From Candidatus Latescibacterota bacterium (GTDB taxonomy: Bacteria > Latescibacterota > UBA2968), in contig JAJEDY010000083.1 in assembly GCA_022821275.1 (NCBI GenBank), positions 124,001-188,000 of the forward strand: a stretch of DNA of 64,000 nt. The letters run 5' to 3'. Both the position numbers and the translations under genes were made by a program. Below the pieces are notes generated by a model. It was not told where the DNA came from. It searched no databases and saw only the letters and a program-made list of their open reading frames with translations. Numbering within the stretch: the first letter of the stretch is position 1; each line of letters starts with the position of its first letter. This document shows, in pieces, positions 52,399-60,794 of this stretch.

Positions 52399-54780
52399 AT
52401 GTTCAAAAACCACATCACCGTCGCCATCCGCACACTCTTGCGTCACAAAGTCTATTCTTTTGTCAACATATCTGGACTCGCCGTTGGTATTGCGTGCTGC
52501 ATGTTGATCATGCTCTTTGTACAGGACGAATTAAGCTACGATAAATTTCACAAAAATGCCGACCAAATCTATCGCGTTTTGTGGAACGGCCGATACGGCG
52601 ACAACGAATGGACCATTCCCTATGTTGAAGTTCCCATATCTGAAACTCTAAAAGAACGATTTCCAGAGGTCGTTCACAGCACGCGATTGAGGCGAGAAAG
52701 CCAAACTATCCACCGAGAATCGAATTATGTCATAGAGAAAAATTTCTACTACGCGGAAGGCAGCTTCTTCAATGTCTTTACCGTCCCCTTCATCGCGGGA
52801 GATCCCACAACAGCACTCGATGCCCCCAACGCTGTCATCCTCACAGAACAAAGCGCGCAGCGTTACTTTCCCAATCGCGACCCAATGGGACAAACCCTTG
52901 ACCTCAACGATGGCAAATCACTCCAAGTAACGGGCGTGGTCAAAGCATTCCCACCCCAGTCCCATTTTCACTTCGACTTTCTCGCCCCCCTCAAAACACT
53001 TCCCATTATCGAGAGCAGAAAATCCGCCTGGGGATCGGCCACTGTTTATACGTACCTCGTGTTAAAAGACGGGGCATCTGCTTCGGAATTGCAAACCAAA
53101 TTTACAGCTTATGTTCGCGAACACATCTTGAGCAAAATGCCTCCTATGCCCGGCTACCACACCAACTACCTCATCCAATCCCTCACAGACATCCATTTAC
53201 ATTCAAACCTCAAATATGAAATCACAGCAAACAGCAACATCATGTATGTCTATATATTTTCACTCATCGCAATTTTTGTCCTGATACTCGCCTGCATTAA
53301 CTTCGTCAACCTCTCCACAGCGCGTTCATCAACCCGTGCCCGCGAAGTCGGCGTTCGAAAAGTCCTCGGATCTCACCGCTCGCAACTCATTCGCCAATTC
53401 TTCTCCGAATCCACCATCTGCGTCGCCTTCGCAAGTATTCTGGCAATTGGATTATGCGAATTGGGGCTACCACTGCTCAACGGCCTTGCAAACAAACACC
53501 TCACAATGGGCAGCCTGATCGCGCCCCATGTGCTCATTGGATTATTTGCTCTCATCATCGTCGTCAGCCTCCTATCCGGCATGTATCCAGCACTTTACCT
53601 CTCCTCATTCTGGCCTGTTACAGCGCTCAAAGGATATATCTCATCGGGCAAAGCCTATCTTCGCAATGGACTGGTCATCGCACAGTTTTGCATTTCCATC
53701 AGTCTATTGGTCGGCACACTCGTCGTTCGCGACCAGATTCATTTCACGCAAAATAAACACCTCGGATTTGACAAGGAACACGTCCTCATACTCCGGGAGA
53801 TACCGCGTACCCTGACCTCTCCCAGACAAGCCATGACATTCAGAGACCAATTCGAAACACTACCACAGGTCGCTACAGCCTCACTCAATACGGGCGTACC
53901 GGGGCGTGATTTTGATTCCATGCTCTTCGTACCCGAACAACCGGCAAATTATGAAAAAACATCCCTCACATACACATTGGTAGATGAAAAATACGTCGAA
54001 GCACTGAATATAGAAATTTTAGAAGGCCGCAACTTTTCTCCCACAGAACATGCAACAGATGTCTCTGCATTTCTCGTCAATCAATCCGCCGTCAAAGCAC
54101 TGGGATGGCAAACTGCACTCGGCAAAAAACTCAAAAGAGGCAGCGGAACCGAAGGCCCGATTATCGGTGTGATATCCGATTTCCACATCGGCTCACTCAA
54201 ACAGGAAATTGAGCCGCTCGTATTGCCCTATCTATACCGACTTCCAATGTACCTTGCCATTCGCCTCCACCCCGGCAATGTCGCAGAAACCATTTCTGCG
54301 GTTGAAGAAACCTGGAAAAAGCTCGCACCAAATCAGCCCTTCAACTACACATTCTTAGACCAGGATTACGCCAAGCTCTACAACCGGGAACAACAAATGT
54401 CCCACGTCTTTCAAATCTTTTCCGGCCTCGCCATCCTCATCGCCTGCCTCGGACTCTTTGGTCTGGCTGCGTTTACCACCCAACAACGCACCAAGGAAAT
54501 CGGCATTCGCAAAATCCTCGGTGCCTCTGTCTCAGGCATTGTGTGCTTGCTCTCCAAAGACTTTCTCAAACTCGTCCTCATCGCCAATCTCATCGCCTGG
54601 CCTATCGCATATTACGCAATGGACCAGTGGCTCCAAGGCTTCGCTTACCGCATCAACCTGGGCATCAGCACGTTTATCCTGAGCGGCCTCATCGCCTTGC
54701 TCATCGCGCTTCTGACCGTCTGCTATCAAGCCATCAAAGCTGCGCGGGCGAATCCGGTGGAGGCACTACGGTATGAGTAA
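52399..54780 (+). CDS. MacB/FtsX-type ABC transporter permease
   Basis: The 793-residue protein has two copies of the MacB periplasmic core plus FtsX layout: an N-terminal helix (residues 21-41, FVNISGLAVGIACCMLIMLF), a periplasmic domain, three helices around 290-440, then a second periplasmic domain and three helices at 670-785. RTKEIGIRKILGAS and an equivalent REVGVRKVLGSH mark the coupling helices. The ATPase partner is not adjacent. Such permeases handle lipoproteins, peptides or drugs and often sit under two-component control. CAGGAGG precedes the ATG, and transcription is predicted from a sigma54 promoter. Confidence 0.9.
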   Translation: MFKNHITVAIRTLLRHKVYSFVNISGLAVGIACCMLIMLFVQDELSYDKFHKNADQIYRVLWNGRYGDNEWTIPYVEVPISETLKERFPEVVHSTRLRRESQTIHRESNYVIEKNFYYAEGSFFNVFTVPFIAGDPTTALDAPNAVILTEQSAQRYFPNRDPMGQTLDLNDGKSLQVTGVVKAFPPQSHFHFDFLAPLKTLPIIESRKSAWGSATVYTYLVLKDGASASELQTKFTAYVREHILSKMPPMPGYHTNYLIQSLTDIHLHSNLKYEITANSNIMYVYIFSLIAIFVLILACINFVNLSTARSSTRAREVGVRKVLGSHRSQLIRQFFSESTICVAFASILAIGLCELGLPLLNGLANKHLTMGSLIAPHVLIGLFALIIVVSLLSGMYPALYLSSFWPVTALKGYISSGKAYLRNGLVIAQFCISISLLVGTLVVRDQIHFTQNKHLGFDKEHVLILREIPRTLTSPRQAMTFRDQFETLPQVATASLNTGVPGRDFDSMLFVPEQPANYEKTSLTYTLVDEKYVEALNIEILEGRNFSPTEHATDVSAFLVNQSAVKALGWQTALGKKLKRGSGTEGPIIGVISDFHIGSLKQEIEPLVLPYLYRLPMYLAIRLHPGNVAETISAVEETWKKLAPNQPFNYTFLDQDYAKLYNREQQMSHVFQIFSGLAILIACLGLFGLAAFTTQQRTKEIGIRKILGASVSGIVCLLSKDFLKLVLIANLIAWPIAYYAMDQWLQGFAYRINLGISTFILSGLIALLIALLTVCYQAIKAARANPVEALRYE

Positions 54781-54865
54781 TGACAGAGATAAGAGAGCCT
54801 ACCTCTATTCACACGCTTGACATACTGTGTTCAAAACCGTATTTTCCGCGTCAAAGGAGAACACC

Positions 54866-55615
54866 GTGTTTGAACCCAGTATGAAAACATTTTACGACAC
54901 CCACGGCTATCTCGTCGTAAAAAGCCTCTTTCAAAAAGAAGAACTCGCCGACGTCATACAGCGCACCGACGAAATTGTAGCCAACCCGGACCGCGCACCT
55001 GAGGGCATCTCAATAGGCCTTGAAGGCAATACCGTAAAAGACAAATCAAACCTTGAAGCGCAAAATCAAAGTGTGCGCGTTCTCGCATTTGTCGTGCGCT
55101 TTGATCCCGCCTATCACCCCATTGCCAGACATCCCAAATTACTCGCACTCGTGCGCGGCTTGATCGGACCGCGTATTCGCGTTTTTCGCGACCAGATGCT
55201 GCTCAAGCCCCCAGGCGGTCAGGCAAAACCGCCGCATCAGGACCAGAGCTATTTTCGCGTACAACCCATCAATGGTCTCGTCACCGCCTGGATTGCCTTA
55301 GACGAGGCCACAGATACCAATGGCTGTATGCGTTATGTACCCAGCTCACACAGACACGGCATCTTCGACATCGCCCATGATCCAGACCGTCCCGTGCATC
55401 ACATACCCGATACGAGAAATATCGCTCTCCCCGAATCCGTCGCCTGTCCCGTACCCGCAGGATCTGTCATTTTTCACCACGGCTGCACCCTGCACCACAG
55501 CGAAATAAATCACACAAACACATGGCGCAAAGCACTCATACTCCACTATGCCACAACCGATTCTCGCTCCGAACGCGAACAACTCAACAACGAAATCTCT
55601 CTTGAAATTGACTAA
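54866..55615 (+). CDS. Phytanoyl-CoA dioxygenase family protein
   Basis: GTG 54866 behind AAGGAG gives 249 residues; a longer frame upstream has no ribosome site. The iron site is visible as H-Q-D (His124 and Asp126 in KPPHQDQSYF) and a distal histidine in the IFHHGCTLHHSE region, with the 2-oxoglutarate arginine in NTWRKALILHY. PhyH enzymes hydroxylate fatty-acyl, sugar or antibiotic-type carbon centres using 2-oxoglutarate and oxygen. No cofactor or partner gene is adjacent, so the substrate is unknown. Confidence 0.9.
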   Translation: MFEPSMKTFYDTHGYLVVKSLFQKEELADVIQRTDEIVANPDRAPEGISIGLEGNTVKDKSNLEAQNQSVRVLAFVVRFDPAYHPIARHPKLLALVRGLIGPRIRVFRDQMLLKPPGGQAKPPHQDQSYFRVQPINGLVTAWIALDEATDTNGCMRYVPSSHRHGIFDIAHDPDRPVHHIPDTRNIALPESVACPVPAGSVIFHHGCTLHHSEINHTNTWRKALILHYATTDSRSEREQLNNEISLEID

Positions 55616-55723
55616 ATAACAGCGCGTTTCGCCTTTTTAACAAATAGCCCGTAAGTCCCAAATACTTTAGCTTTGGAAAACAGACGCGAGTTAGCAAGCG
55701 TTGTTTTGCAAGTGGCTCTACGG

Positions 55724-55794
55724 ATCCCTGCTTTCGCAGGGACATGCTTATAGGGCGGTGCTTTAGCTTGGGGCACATCGCACAAGGCGATGTG
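55724..55794. repeat. Two hairpins in the tnpB upstream region
   Basis: The first pairs TCCCTGC with GCAGGGA around TTTC (55725-55742) and resembles the common intergenic palindromes of bacterial REP type. The second pairs CACATCGC with GCGATGTG around ACAAG (55774-55794). Either may belong to the left end of the tnpB element; a left end cannot be fixed without other copies. Confidence 0.5.
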
Positions 55795-55840
55795 AGCGGT
55801 GAATCAACAAGATTCGTCCATTAATTCCACGAAAAATGAG

Positions 55841-55868
55841 TTGACAAATATGTGCGTAAGTGTATATT
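55841..55868 (+). promoter_or_regulatory. Strong sigma70-type promoter for tnpB
   Basis: TTGACA (55841-55846), a 16-bp spacer and TATATT (55863-55868) form a near-consensus promoter. The start point falls at about 55875, which is the A of the tnpB ATG, so the mRNA is predicted to be leaderless. Confidence 0.75.
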
Positions 55869-55874
55869 TTATTT

Positions 55875-57023
55875 ATGCTTAAGTCCTTCAAATACAGACT
55901 GCGCCCAACGAAAAAACAGGAGAAAACCCTACTGGCGCACATTGAAGAATGTCGCTTGCTATACAACCAGCTTGTGTGTTCCAGAGTGCAAGCATGGGAA
56001 AAGAATAAAGAAAGTTTGTCGCGCTATGAGCAACAAGCGACATTGCCAATGCTGAAACAACAGCATAAATCTTTTTCTCTTGTCTATTCCCAAGTTCTTC
56101 AGCAAGTATGCCAGAGAGTAGATTGGGCGTTCAAAGGATTTTTCCGCCGTCTCAAAGAGCGGAAAAAGACGGGCGAGAAAGCAGGCTTTCCCAGATACAA
56201 GGGTCAGAATCGCTATGATTCTATCACCTATCCTCAGTTTTCCAATGGATGCCGACTGGATGAGAAAGGCTTGCGATTGGGCAAAATAGGCTGTATTCGG
56301 ATTGTCCAGCACAGACCACTTGAGGGTATGCCTAAGTCTTGCACGCTCAGGCGTACAGCGACGGGCAAGTGGTTTGTTACTATCTCTTGCGATATAGGCG
56401 ACGTAAGTAAGAAAACAGACGCTGGCTCTGCCATCGGTATTGACGTTGGCATTGAGAAATTTGCTATGTTTTCTGACGAGACAAAGATCGCTCATCCTCG
56501 CTTTTTTCAAAAAGAGGAAAAGGCACTTGCCAAAGCACAGCGCAAGTGGGACAAAGTAAAAAAAGTGTCGCCAAAGAAACGAGAGAAAGCACGTAAGACT
56601 GTTGCCAGAGTGCACGAGCGTATCTGTAATAGACGACACAATTTTGTGCATCAAGAAGCTCGCAAAGTCGTCAATAAGTATGGCTTTATTGCAACAGAAA
56701 AGTTAGACGCTAAAAAGATGCAAAAAAATCGTCGCTTGTCAAAAAGCATCTCAGACGCAGCGTGGTTCCTGTTTCGGCATTGTCTCGAATACAAAGCGGA
56801 AGAAGCTGGTATTGGATTCAAGCCTGTTGATCCTGAATACACCTCACAAGATTGCTCTTCTTGTGGACACCGCGAGAAGAAAGCCCTCTCTGATCGTGTG
56901 CATCATTGCAAAAAGTGTGGCTATACAGCAGACAGAGATCTCAATGCTGCGATAAACATATTGACTTTGGGATTACAAAGTCAGGCGGCCTGCCTGAGCG
57001 AGTCCGCTCGCAGACAGGCTTGA
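55875..57023 (+). CDS. tnpB: TnpB RNA-guided nuclease (IS200/IS605 family)
   Basis: ATG 55875 starts 382 residues (MLKSFKYRLRPTKKQE). The RuvC triad is complete: Asp190 in GIDVGIEKFA, Glu275 in IATEKLDAKK and Asp355 in TADRDLNAAIN. The zinc ribbon has Cys327, Cys330, Cys345 and Cys348. TnpB is the compact ancestor of Cas12; it uses an omega RNA from its own 3' end to cut DNA. No tnpA is present, so the copy is of the single-gene IS1341 type or has lost its transposase. The start has no ribosome site but a promoter placed to give a leaderless mRNA. Confidence 0.92.
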   Translation: MLKSFKYRLRPTKKQEKTLLAHIEECRLLYNQLVCSRVQAWEKNKESLSRYEQQATLPMLKQQHKSFSLVYSQVLQQVCQRVDWAFKGFFRRLKERKKTGEKAGFPRYKGQNRYDSITYPQFSNGCRLDEKGLRLGKIGCIRIVQHRPLEGMPKSCTLRRTATGKWFVTISCDIGDVSKKTDAGSAIGIDVGIEKFAMFSDETKIAHPRFFQKEEKALAKAQRKWDKVKKVSPKKREKARKTVARVHERICNRRHNFVHQEARKVVNKYGFIATEKLDAKKMQKNRRLSKSISDAAWFLFRHCLEYKAEEAGIGFKPVDPEYTSQDCSSCGHREKKALSDRVHHCKKCGYTADRDLNAAINILTLGLQSQAACLSESARRQA

Positions 57024-57064
57024 CCGCCAAGAAGCCCAAATGCTCTATCGTTGGGAGTAATCAC
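56984..57064 (+). ncRNA. Predicted TnpB omega RNA scaffold and right end
   Basis: The last codons of tnpB and the following bases form nested stems: GGCGG (56984-56988) with CCGCC (57024-57028), enclosing GCCTG with CAGGC and an inner GCGAG/CTCGC helix. A final hairpin CCCAA (57035-57039) with TTGGG (57051-57055) is followed by AGTAATCAC. This resembles omega RNA scaffolds that end at the element boundary. The guide would begin at about 57065. The exact end is uncertain by a few bases. Confidence 0.6.
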
Positions 57065-57127
57065 TTTGGAACACATTGTATCTTTATAAGCAAAACATCA
57101 ATTCCACATTCTCACCAGGAGAACCCC

Positions 57128-58441
57128 ATGCGCTCGATCTATCTCATCCTTCTGACCCTATTCACAGTCCCGGCTTATGCAAACGAACATTACCGCGCGG
57201 CTGTAGATTCTATTCCCTCGCAAATCCCCGACCGCATTGTACTCAACTGGTCGGACGATCCCACCACCACAGCATCGATCACCTGGCGCACCGACACGAG
57301 CATCACACAAGCCGAAGGCCAGATTGCAAAAGCCGATGCCTCGGCCAATTTTACCACATGGGCCTGGAGCAAAAACGCGCGCACAGAAAAATGGGAACAC
57401 AATGGAAATACCGCCCATTTCCATTCGGTCACCTTCAAGGGTCTCAAACCCAACACCCTCTATGCCTATCGCGTGGGCAGTGGCGACATCTGGAGTTCCT
57501 GGTATCAATTTCGCACAGCCTCTGCCGAACCAGATGAATTCACCTTCATCTATTTTGGCGATGCACAAAACAATTTGCTCGCTCTTTGGGCACGCACCAT
57601 CCGAACCGCTGTTCTCGACGCACCCCATGCCGACTTTATCATCCACGCAGGCGACCTCATAAATCGTGCCAACAGAGACAGCGAATGGCAGGAATGGTTT
57701 GAATCTGGCGACTGGATCCATGCAAAAATCCCCAGCATTTCTACGCCGGGGAATCACGAATACTATAAAAATGGGGACAAACGCCACCTTTCTGTTCTAT
57801 GGCGTCCGCATTTCACCCTACCCGAAAATGGACCCGAAGGCTTTGCGGAAACCACCTATTACACGGATTATCAGGGTGCGCGCATCATCTCACTCAATTC
57901 CAATGAAGGTCGTGAAGAACAGGCATCCTGGTTGGAAAAAGTGCTCGAAAACAACCCCAATAAATGGACCTTTGTCACATTCCATCATCCCGTCTATTCC
58001 GCTTCCGACGGTCGCGACAACAAAGACCTTCGCGAAGCGTGGAAACCCATCTTTGACAAATACGCCGTCGATCTGGTACTTCAGGGTCACGACCACACGT
58101 ATGCCAGAGGGAATAACATCGGCAGCGGCGTAACTGTGCGCGACTCAACCAAAGGCACTGTGTACGTCGTATCGGTCAGCGGACCCAAACAATACAAACT
58201 CAGAAAAGACCGCTGGATGACGCGCGGTGGGGAAAACACACAGCTTTATCAGGTCATCACTGTCTCAGGTGACACCCTGCACTACCGCGCAATGACCGTT
58301 GTGGGTGAACTCTACGATGCTTTTGATCTGGTAAAACAGATGGGCAAACCCAACAAACTCATCGATCGCGCCCCTCAATCCCCCGAACGCCGTTGGGAAA
58401 ATACCCTTGAAAAGAAAAACAAAGACGATAAAGTTTATTAA
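57128..58441 (+). CDS. Secreted purple-acid-phosphatase-like metallophosphoesterase
   Basis: ATG 57128 behind AGGAG gives 437 residues with a signal peptide (RSIYLILLTLFTVPAYA). An N-terminal fibronectin-like domain with NWSDDPTTTASITWRTD precedes the phosphoesterase core: FGDAQ, HAGDLINR, PGNHEYY, FHHPVYSA and GHDHTYARG, which supply all five metal-ligand blocks. It hydrolyses phosphate esters in the periplasm or outside. A longer upstream frame overlaps the tnpB 3' end and is rejected. It meets the Gfo/Idh gene convergently with a 4-bp overlap of stops. Confidence 0.92.
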   Translation: MRSIYLILLTLFTVPAYANEHYRAAVDSIPSQIPDRIVLNWSDDPTTTASITWRTDTSITQAEGQIAKADASANFTTWAWSKNARTEKWEHNGNTAHFHSVTFKGLKPNTLYAYRVGSGDIWSSWYQFRTASAEPDEFTFIYFGDAQNNLLALWARTIRTAVLDAPHADFIIHAGDLINRANRDSEWQEWFESGDWIHAKIPSISTPGNHEYYKNGDKRHLSVLWRPHFTLPENGPEGFAETTYYTDYQGARIISLNSNEGREEQASWLEKVLENNPNKWTFVTFHHPVYSASDGRDNKDLREAWKPIFDKYAVDLVLQGHDHTYARGNNIGSGVTVRDSTKGTVYVVSVSGPKQYKLRKDRWMTRGGENTQLYQVITVSGDTLHYRAMTVVGELYDAFDLVKQMGKPNKLIDRAPQSPERRWENTLEKKNKDDKVY

Positions 58442-59523
58442 CTCGCATTTATTTTTGCATCTTCCGCTATATCCACTTCACGCCCCTCCTCCTCACTGCG
58501 ATAAATCCCATCCAAAATCGCCATCACCTGTAGCGACTGTTCAGCCGGTACGGGTGACGGTTTGCCCTCTGCAATCGCCTCGGCAAACGTCATGCATTCC
58601 AGCGCGTGCGCTTTGGCGATATCGCCCGTATCTTGCAATGCGTATTTGTGATGTTGCTGCGTCTTATAATCCGAATAATAAATCTCACTACTGGGCAAAT
58701 GTGCGCCACCCTTCGTGCCATAAAGCCATATCTGTCGTTCTGACGAGGGACCTTGATGCAACATCCAACTCGTCTCCAGAATAAGCGAAGCCCCATTTTC
58801 AAACCGCACAAAAGCCGCTGCAAAATCCTCCACATCAAATTCTTCGGGAATCGCACCTCCACTGCGCCCCATCGTACTGAAAGCGCCCTCCTGATGTGCC
58901 AACTCCGCCTTCGCCACCCCCGTTACAGCTACGGGATTTGGATTGCCCATCAACCACAGCGTCAAATCCAACACATGAACGCCAATATCGATACACGGCC
59001 CGCCACCACTGTGCTTTTTCATAATAAAACCCGGCCGCGCGGGCACACCCGACTTTCGCAACATCCAGCATCGCGCGTGATACACATTTCCCAAAACCCC
59101 GGTATCCAATTCCCGCTTCATCGCCAGAGATGACCCCGCAAACCGCGACGATTGCGCGCACATCAACAACTTGCCCGACGAGTCGCGCGCGGCAATCATA
59201 TCTTTCACCAATTGAGGACTCGGTGCCAGAGGTTTTTCACAAATCACGTGTTTACCCGCATCCAGCGCGCCAATAGATAGAGGCGCGTGATAATTATTTG
59301 GTGTACACACATCCACAATATCTATCTCTGGATCGGCAAACAAATCTTCCGGATTTACATACAGTTTTTTGATCCCGTATTGTTCACCCCAATCCTTCAA
59401 CACATCTTCACTAATATCGCTTCCAGCCACCAATTCGGCGTGTTCCGAAGCCTGCCAACCCGGAATATGCGTCCGCGCAATACCCCCCACTCCGACAATA
59501 CCCACCTTCAGTTTATCTGCCAT
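58438..59523 (-). CDS. Gfo/Idh/MocA family oxidoreductase
   Basis: A full-length 361-residue member with a canonical GIVGVGGIARTH, the ICEKPLAPS catalytic block and the GGGPCIDIGVHVLDLTLWL helix that carries the substrate-side histidine. GAGGAGG precedes the ATG. It stands alone on the minus strand between a phosphoesterase and a DSD1-like gene. It is the most typical of the Gfo/Idh homologues in this window. Confidence 0.92.
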   Translation of the reverse strand: MADKLKVGIVGVGGIARTHIPGWQASEHAELVAGSDISEDVLKDWGEQYGIKKLYVNPEDLFADPEIDIVDVCTPNNYHAPLSIGALDAGKHVICEKPLAPSPQLVKDMIAARDSSGKLLMCAQSSRFAGSSLAMKRELDTGVLGNVYHARCWMLRKSGVPARPGFIMKKHSGGGPCIDIGVHVLDLTLWLMGNPNPVAVTGVAKAELAHQEGAFSTMGRSGGAIPEEFDVEDFAAAFVRFENGASLILETSWMLHQGPSSERQIWLYGTKGGAHLPSSEIYYSDYKTQQHHKYALQDTGDIAKAHALECMTFAEAIAEGKPSPVPAEQSLQVMAILDGIYRSEEEGREVDIAEDAKINAS

Positions 59524-59728
59524 TTTGCCTCCTCAGTTAAATAGCTACCAGCAGCCAGCCCATTCTCCCCAACCCTCGCCCCTCAAATAACAAAACGACC
59601 TGCACATTGTCAATGCACTATCGACGAGATTAAACATACTTACAACCACTTGACGCCCTTCCCTGACCAACGTACATTGCCTATCCCCGCACAACACCGA
59701 TTTTCACCTTTTAAGAACAGATATTGCC

Positions 59729-60775
59729 ATGACCATACACGACCTCGACACGCCCGCGCTCACCATCGACCTCGATATCCTCGAAAAAAATATTCGAGAA
59801 ACGCAAGAAGCGTGCGACAAATGGGACATTCCCCTGCGCGTACACACCAAAACGCATAAAATCCCCGAAATCGCCAAAATGCAACTCGCTGCGGGGGCCA
59901 TTGGCATCGTCTGCCAAAAAGTGGGCGAAGCCGAAGTCATGGTTGAAGCCGGCATCCCCGACATCCTCATCCCCTATAATATCGTCGGACCCATCAAAGT
60001 CAAACGCCTCGCCGAACTGTGCAAACGCGCAACCATGACCGTTGCCGTCGATTCGGAAATCACCGCGCGCGGACTGTCCGATGGTGCAAAAGAAAACCAC
60101 GCCGCCATCAACATCCTCATCGAATGCGACACCGGAGGCAATCGCTGCGGCGTACAATCGCCCAAAGCCGCGCTTGAACTCGCGCAAAAGGTTACAACCA
60201 TGCCCGGCCTCCAGTTCCAGGGCATCATGACCTATCCCAGTCACGAACGCGCCAAAGCCTTCATCGACCAAACGCGCGACCTGCTTCAAAACGCGGGCAT
60301 CGCGCTCAACACCATCAGCGGAGGTGGCACGGGCACTGCCGAAGTCTCCAAAGCCATCGGCTGCACCGAAACCCGCATTGGATCCTACGTCTTTGAGGGC
60401 CTGCGCCGCATCAACCGCGAACACAACCCGCCCAACCCCATCACCTGTGCTGAACGCATGATAGTTACCGTCGTCAGCACACCCACACCTGACCGCGTCA
60501 TCATCGATGGCGGGCAAAAAACATTTACCAGTTATGCCCCCACGCCTTATGGGCACATCGTTGAACACCCCAATGCCAAAATCTACGGCATGTCCGTCGA
60601 ACACGGTCACGTCGATGTCTCGGAATGTAACCACGCCTTCACCGTAGGTGACCGCCTCTCCGTCATTCCTCTGCACCAGGGCATGACCACCAATCTACAC
60701 GACGAAGTCTATGCCGTGCGAAATGGCAATGTAGAACACGTATGGAAGGTTGCCGGGCGAGGAAAAGTTCAATAA
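59729..60775 (+). CDS. DSD1-like alanine racemase-fold PLP enzyme (D-threonine aldolase family)
   Basis: The 348-residue protein has the fold-type III layout: DLDTPALTIDLDILEKNI at the N-terminus, the PLP lysine in RVHTKTHK (Lys41), IECDTGGNRCGV, and a C-terminal domain with SVEHGHV and LHQGMTTNLHDEVY. In characterised D-threonine aldolases and D-serine dehydratases the last block contains H-x-D or H-x-C that binds a metal ion. Here it is H-Q-G (316-318), so the metal site is incomplete. The reaction may differ from the named enzymes. It is followed after 19 bp by a beta-helix protein. Confidence 0.85.
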   Translation: MTIHDLDTPALTIDLDILEKNIRETQEACDKWDIPLRVHTKTHKIPEIAKMQLAAGAIGIVCQKVGEAEVMVEAGIPDILIPYNIVGPIKVKRLAELCKRATMTVAVDSEITARGLSDGAKENHAAINILIECDTGGNRCGVQSPKAALELAQKVTTMPGLQFQGIMTYPSHERAKAFIDQTRDLLQNAGIALNTISGGGTGTAEVSKAIGCTETRIGSYVFEGLRRINREHNPPNPITCAERMIVTVVSTPTPDRVIIDGGQKTFTSYAPTPYGHIVEHPNAKIYGMSVEHGHVDVSECNHAFTVGDRLSVIPLHQGMTTNLHDEVYAVRNGNVEHVWKVAGRGKVQ

Positions 60776-60794
60776 AAAACATTTAGGGAAAATT

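Noticed and set aside
59711-60676. 321-residue minus-strand frame
   Set aside because: It mirrors the DSD1-like gene codon by codon; the translation is low-complexity and has no family features.
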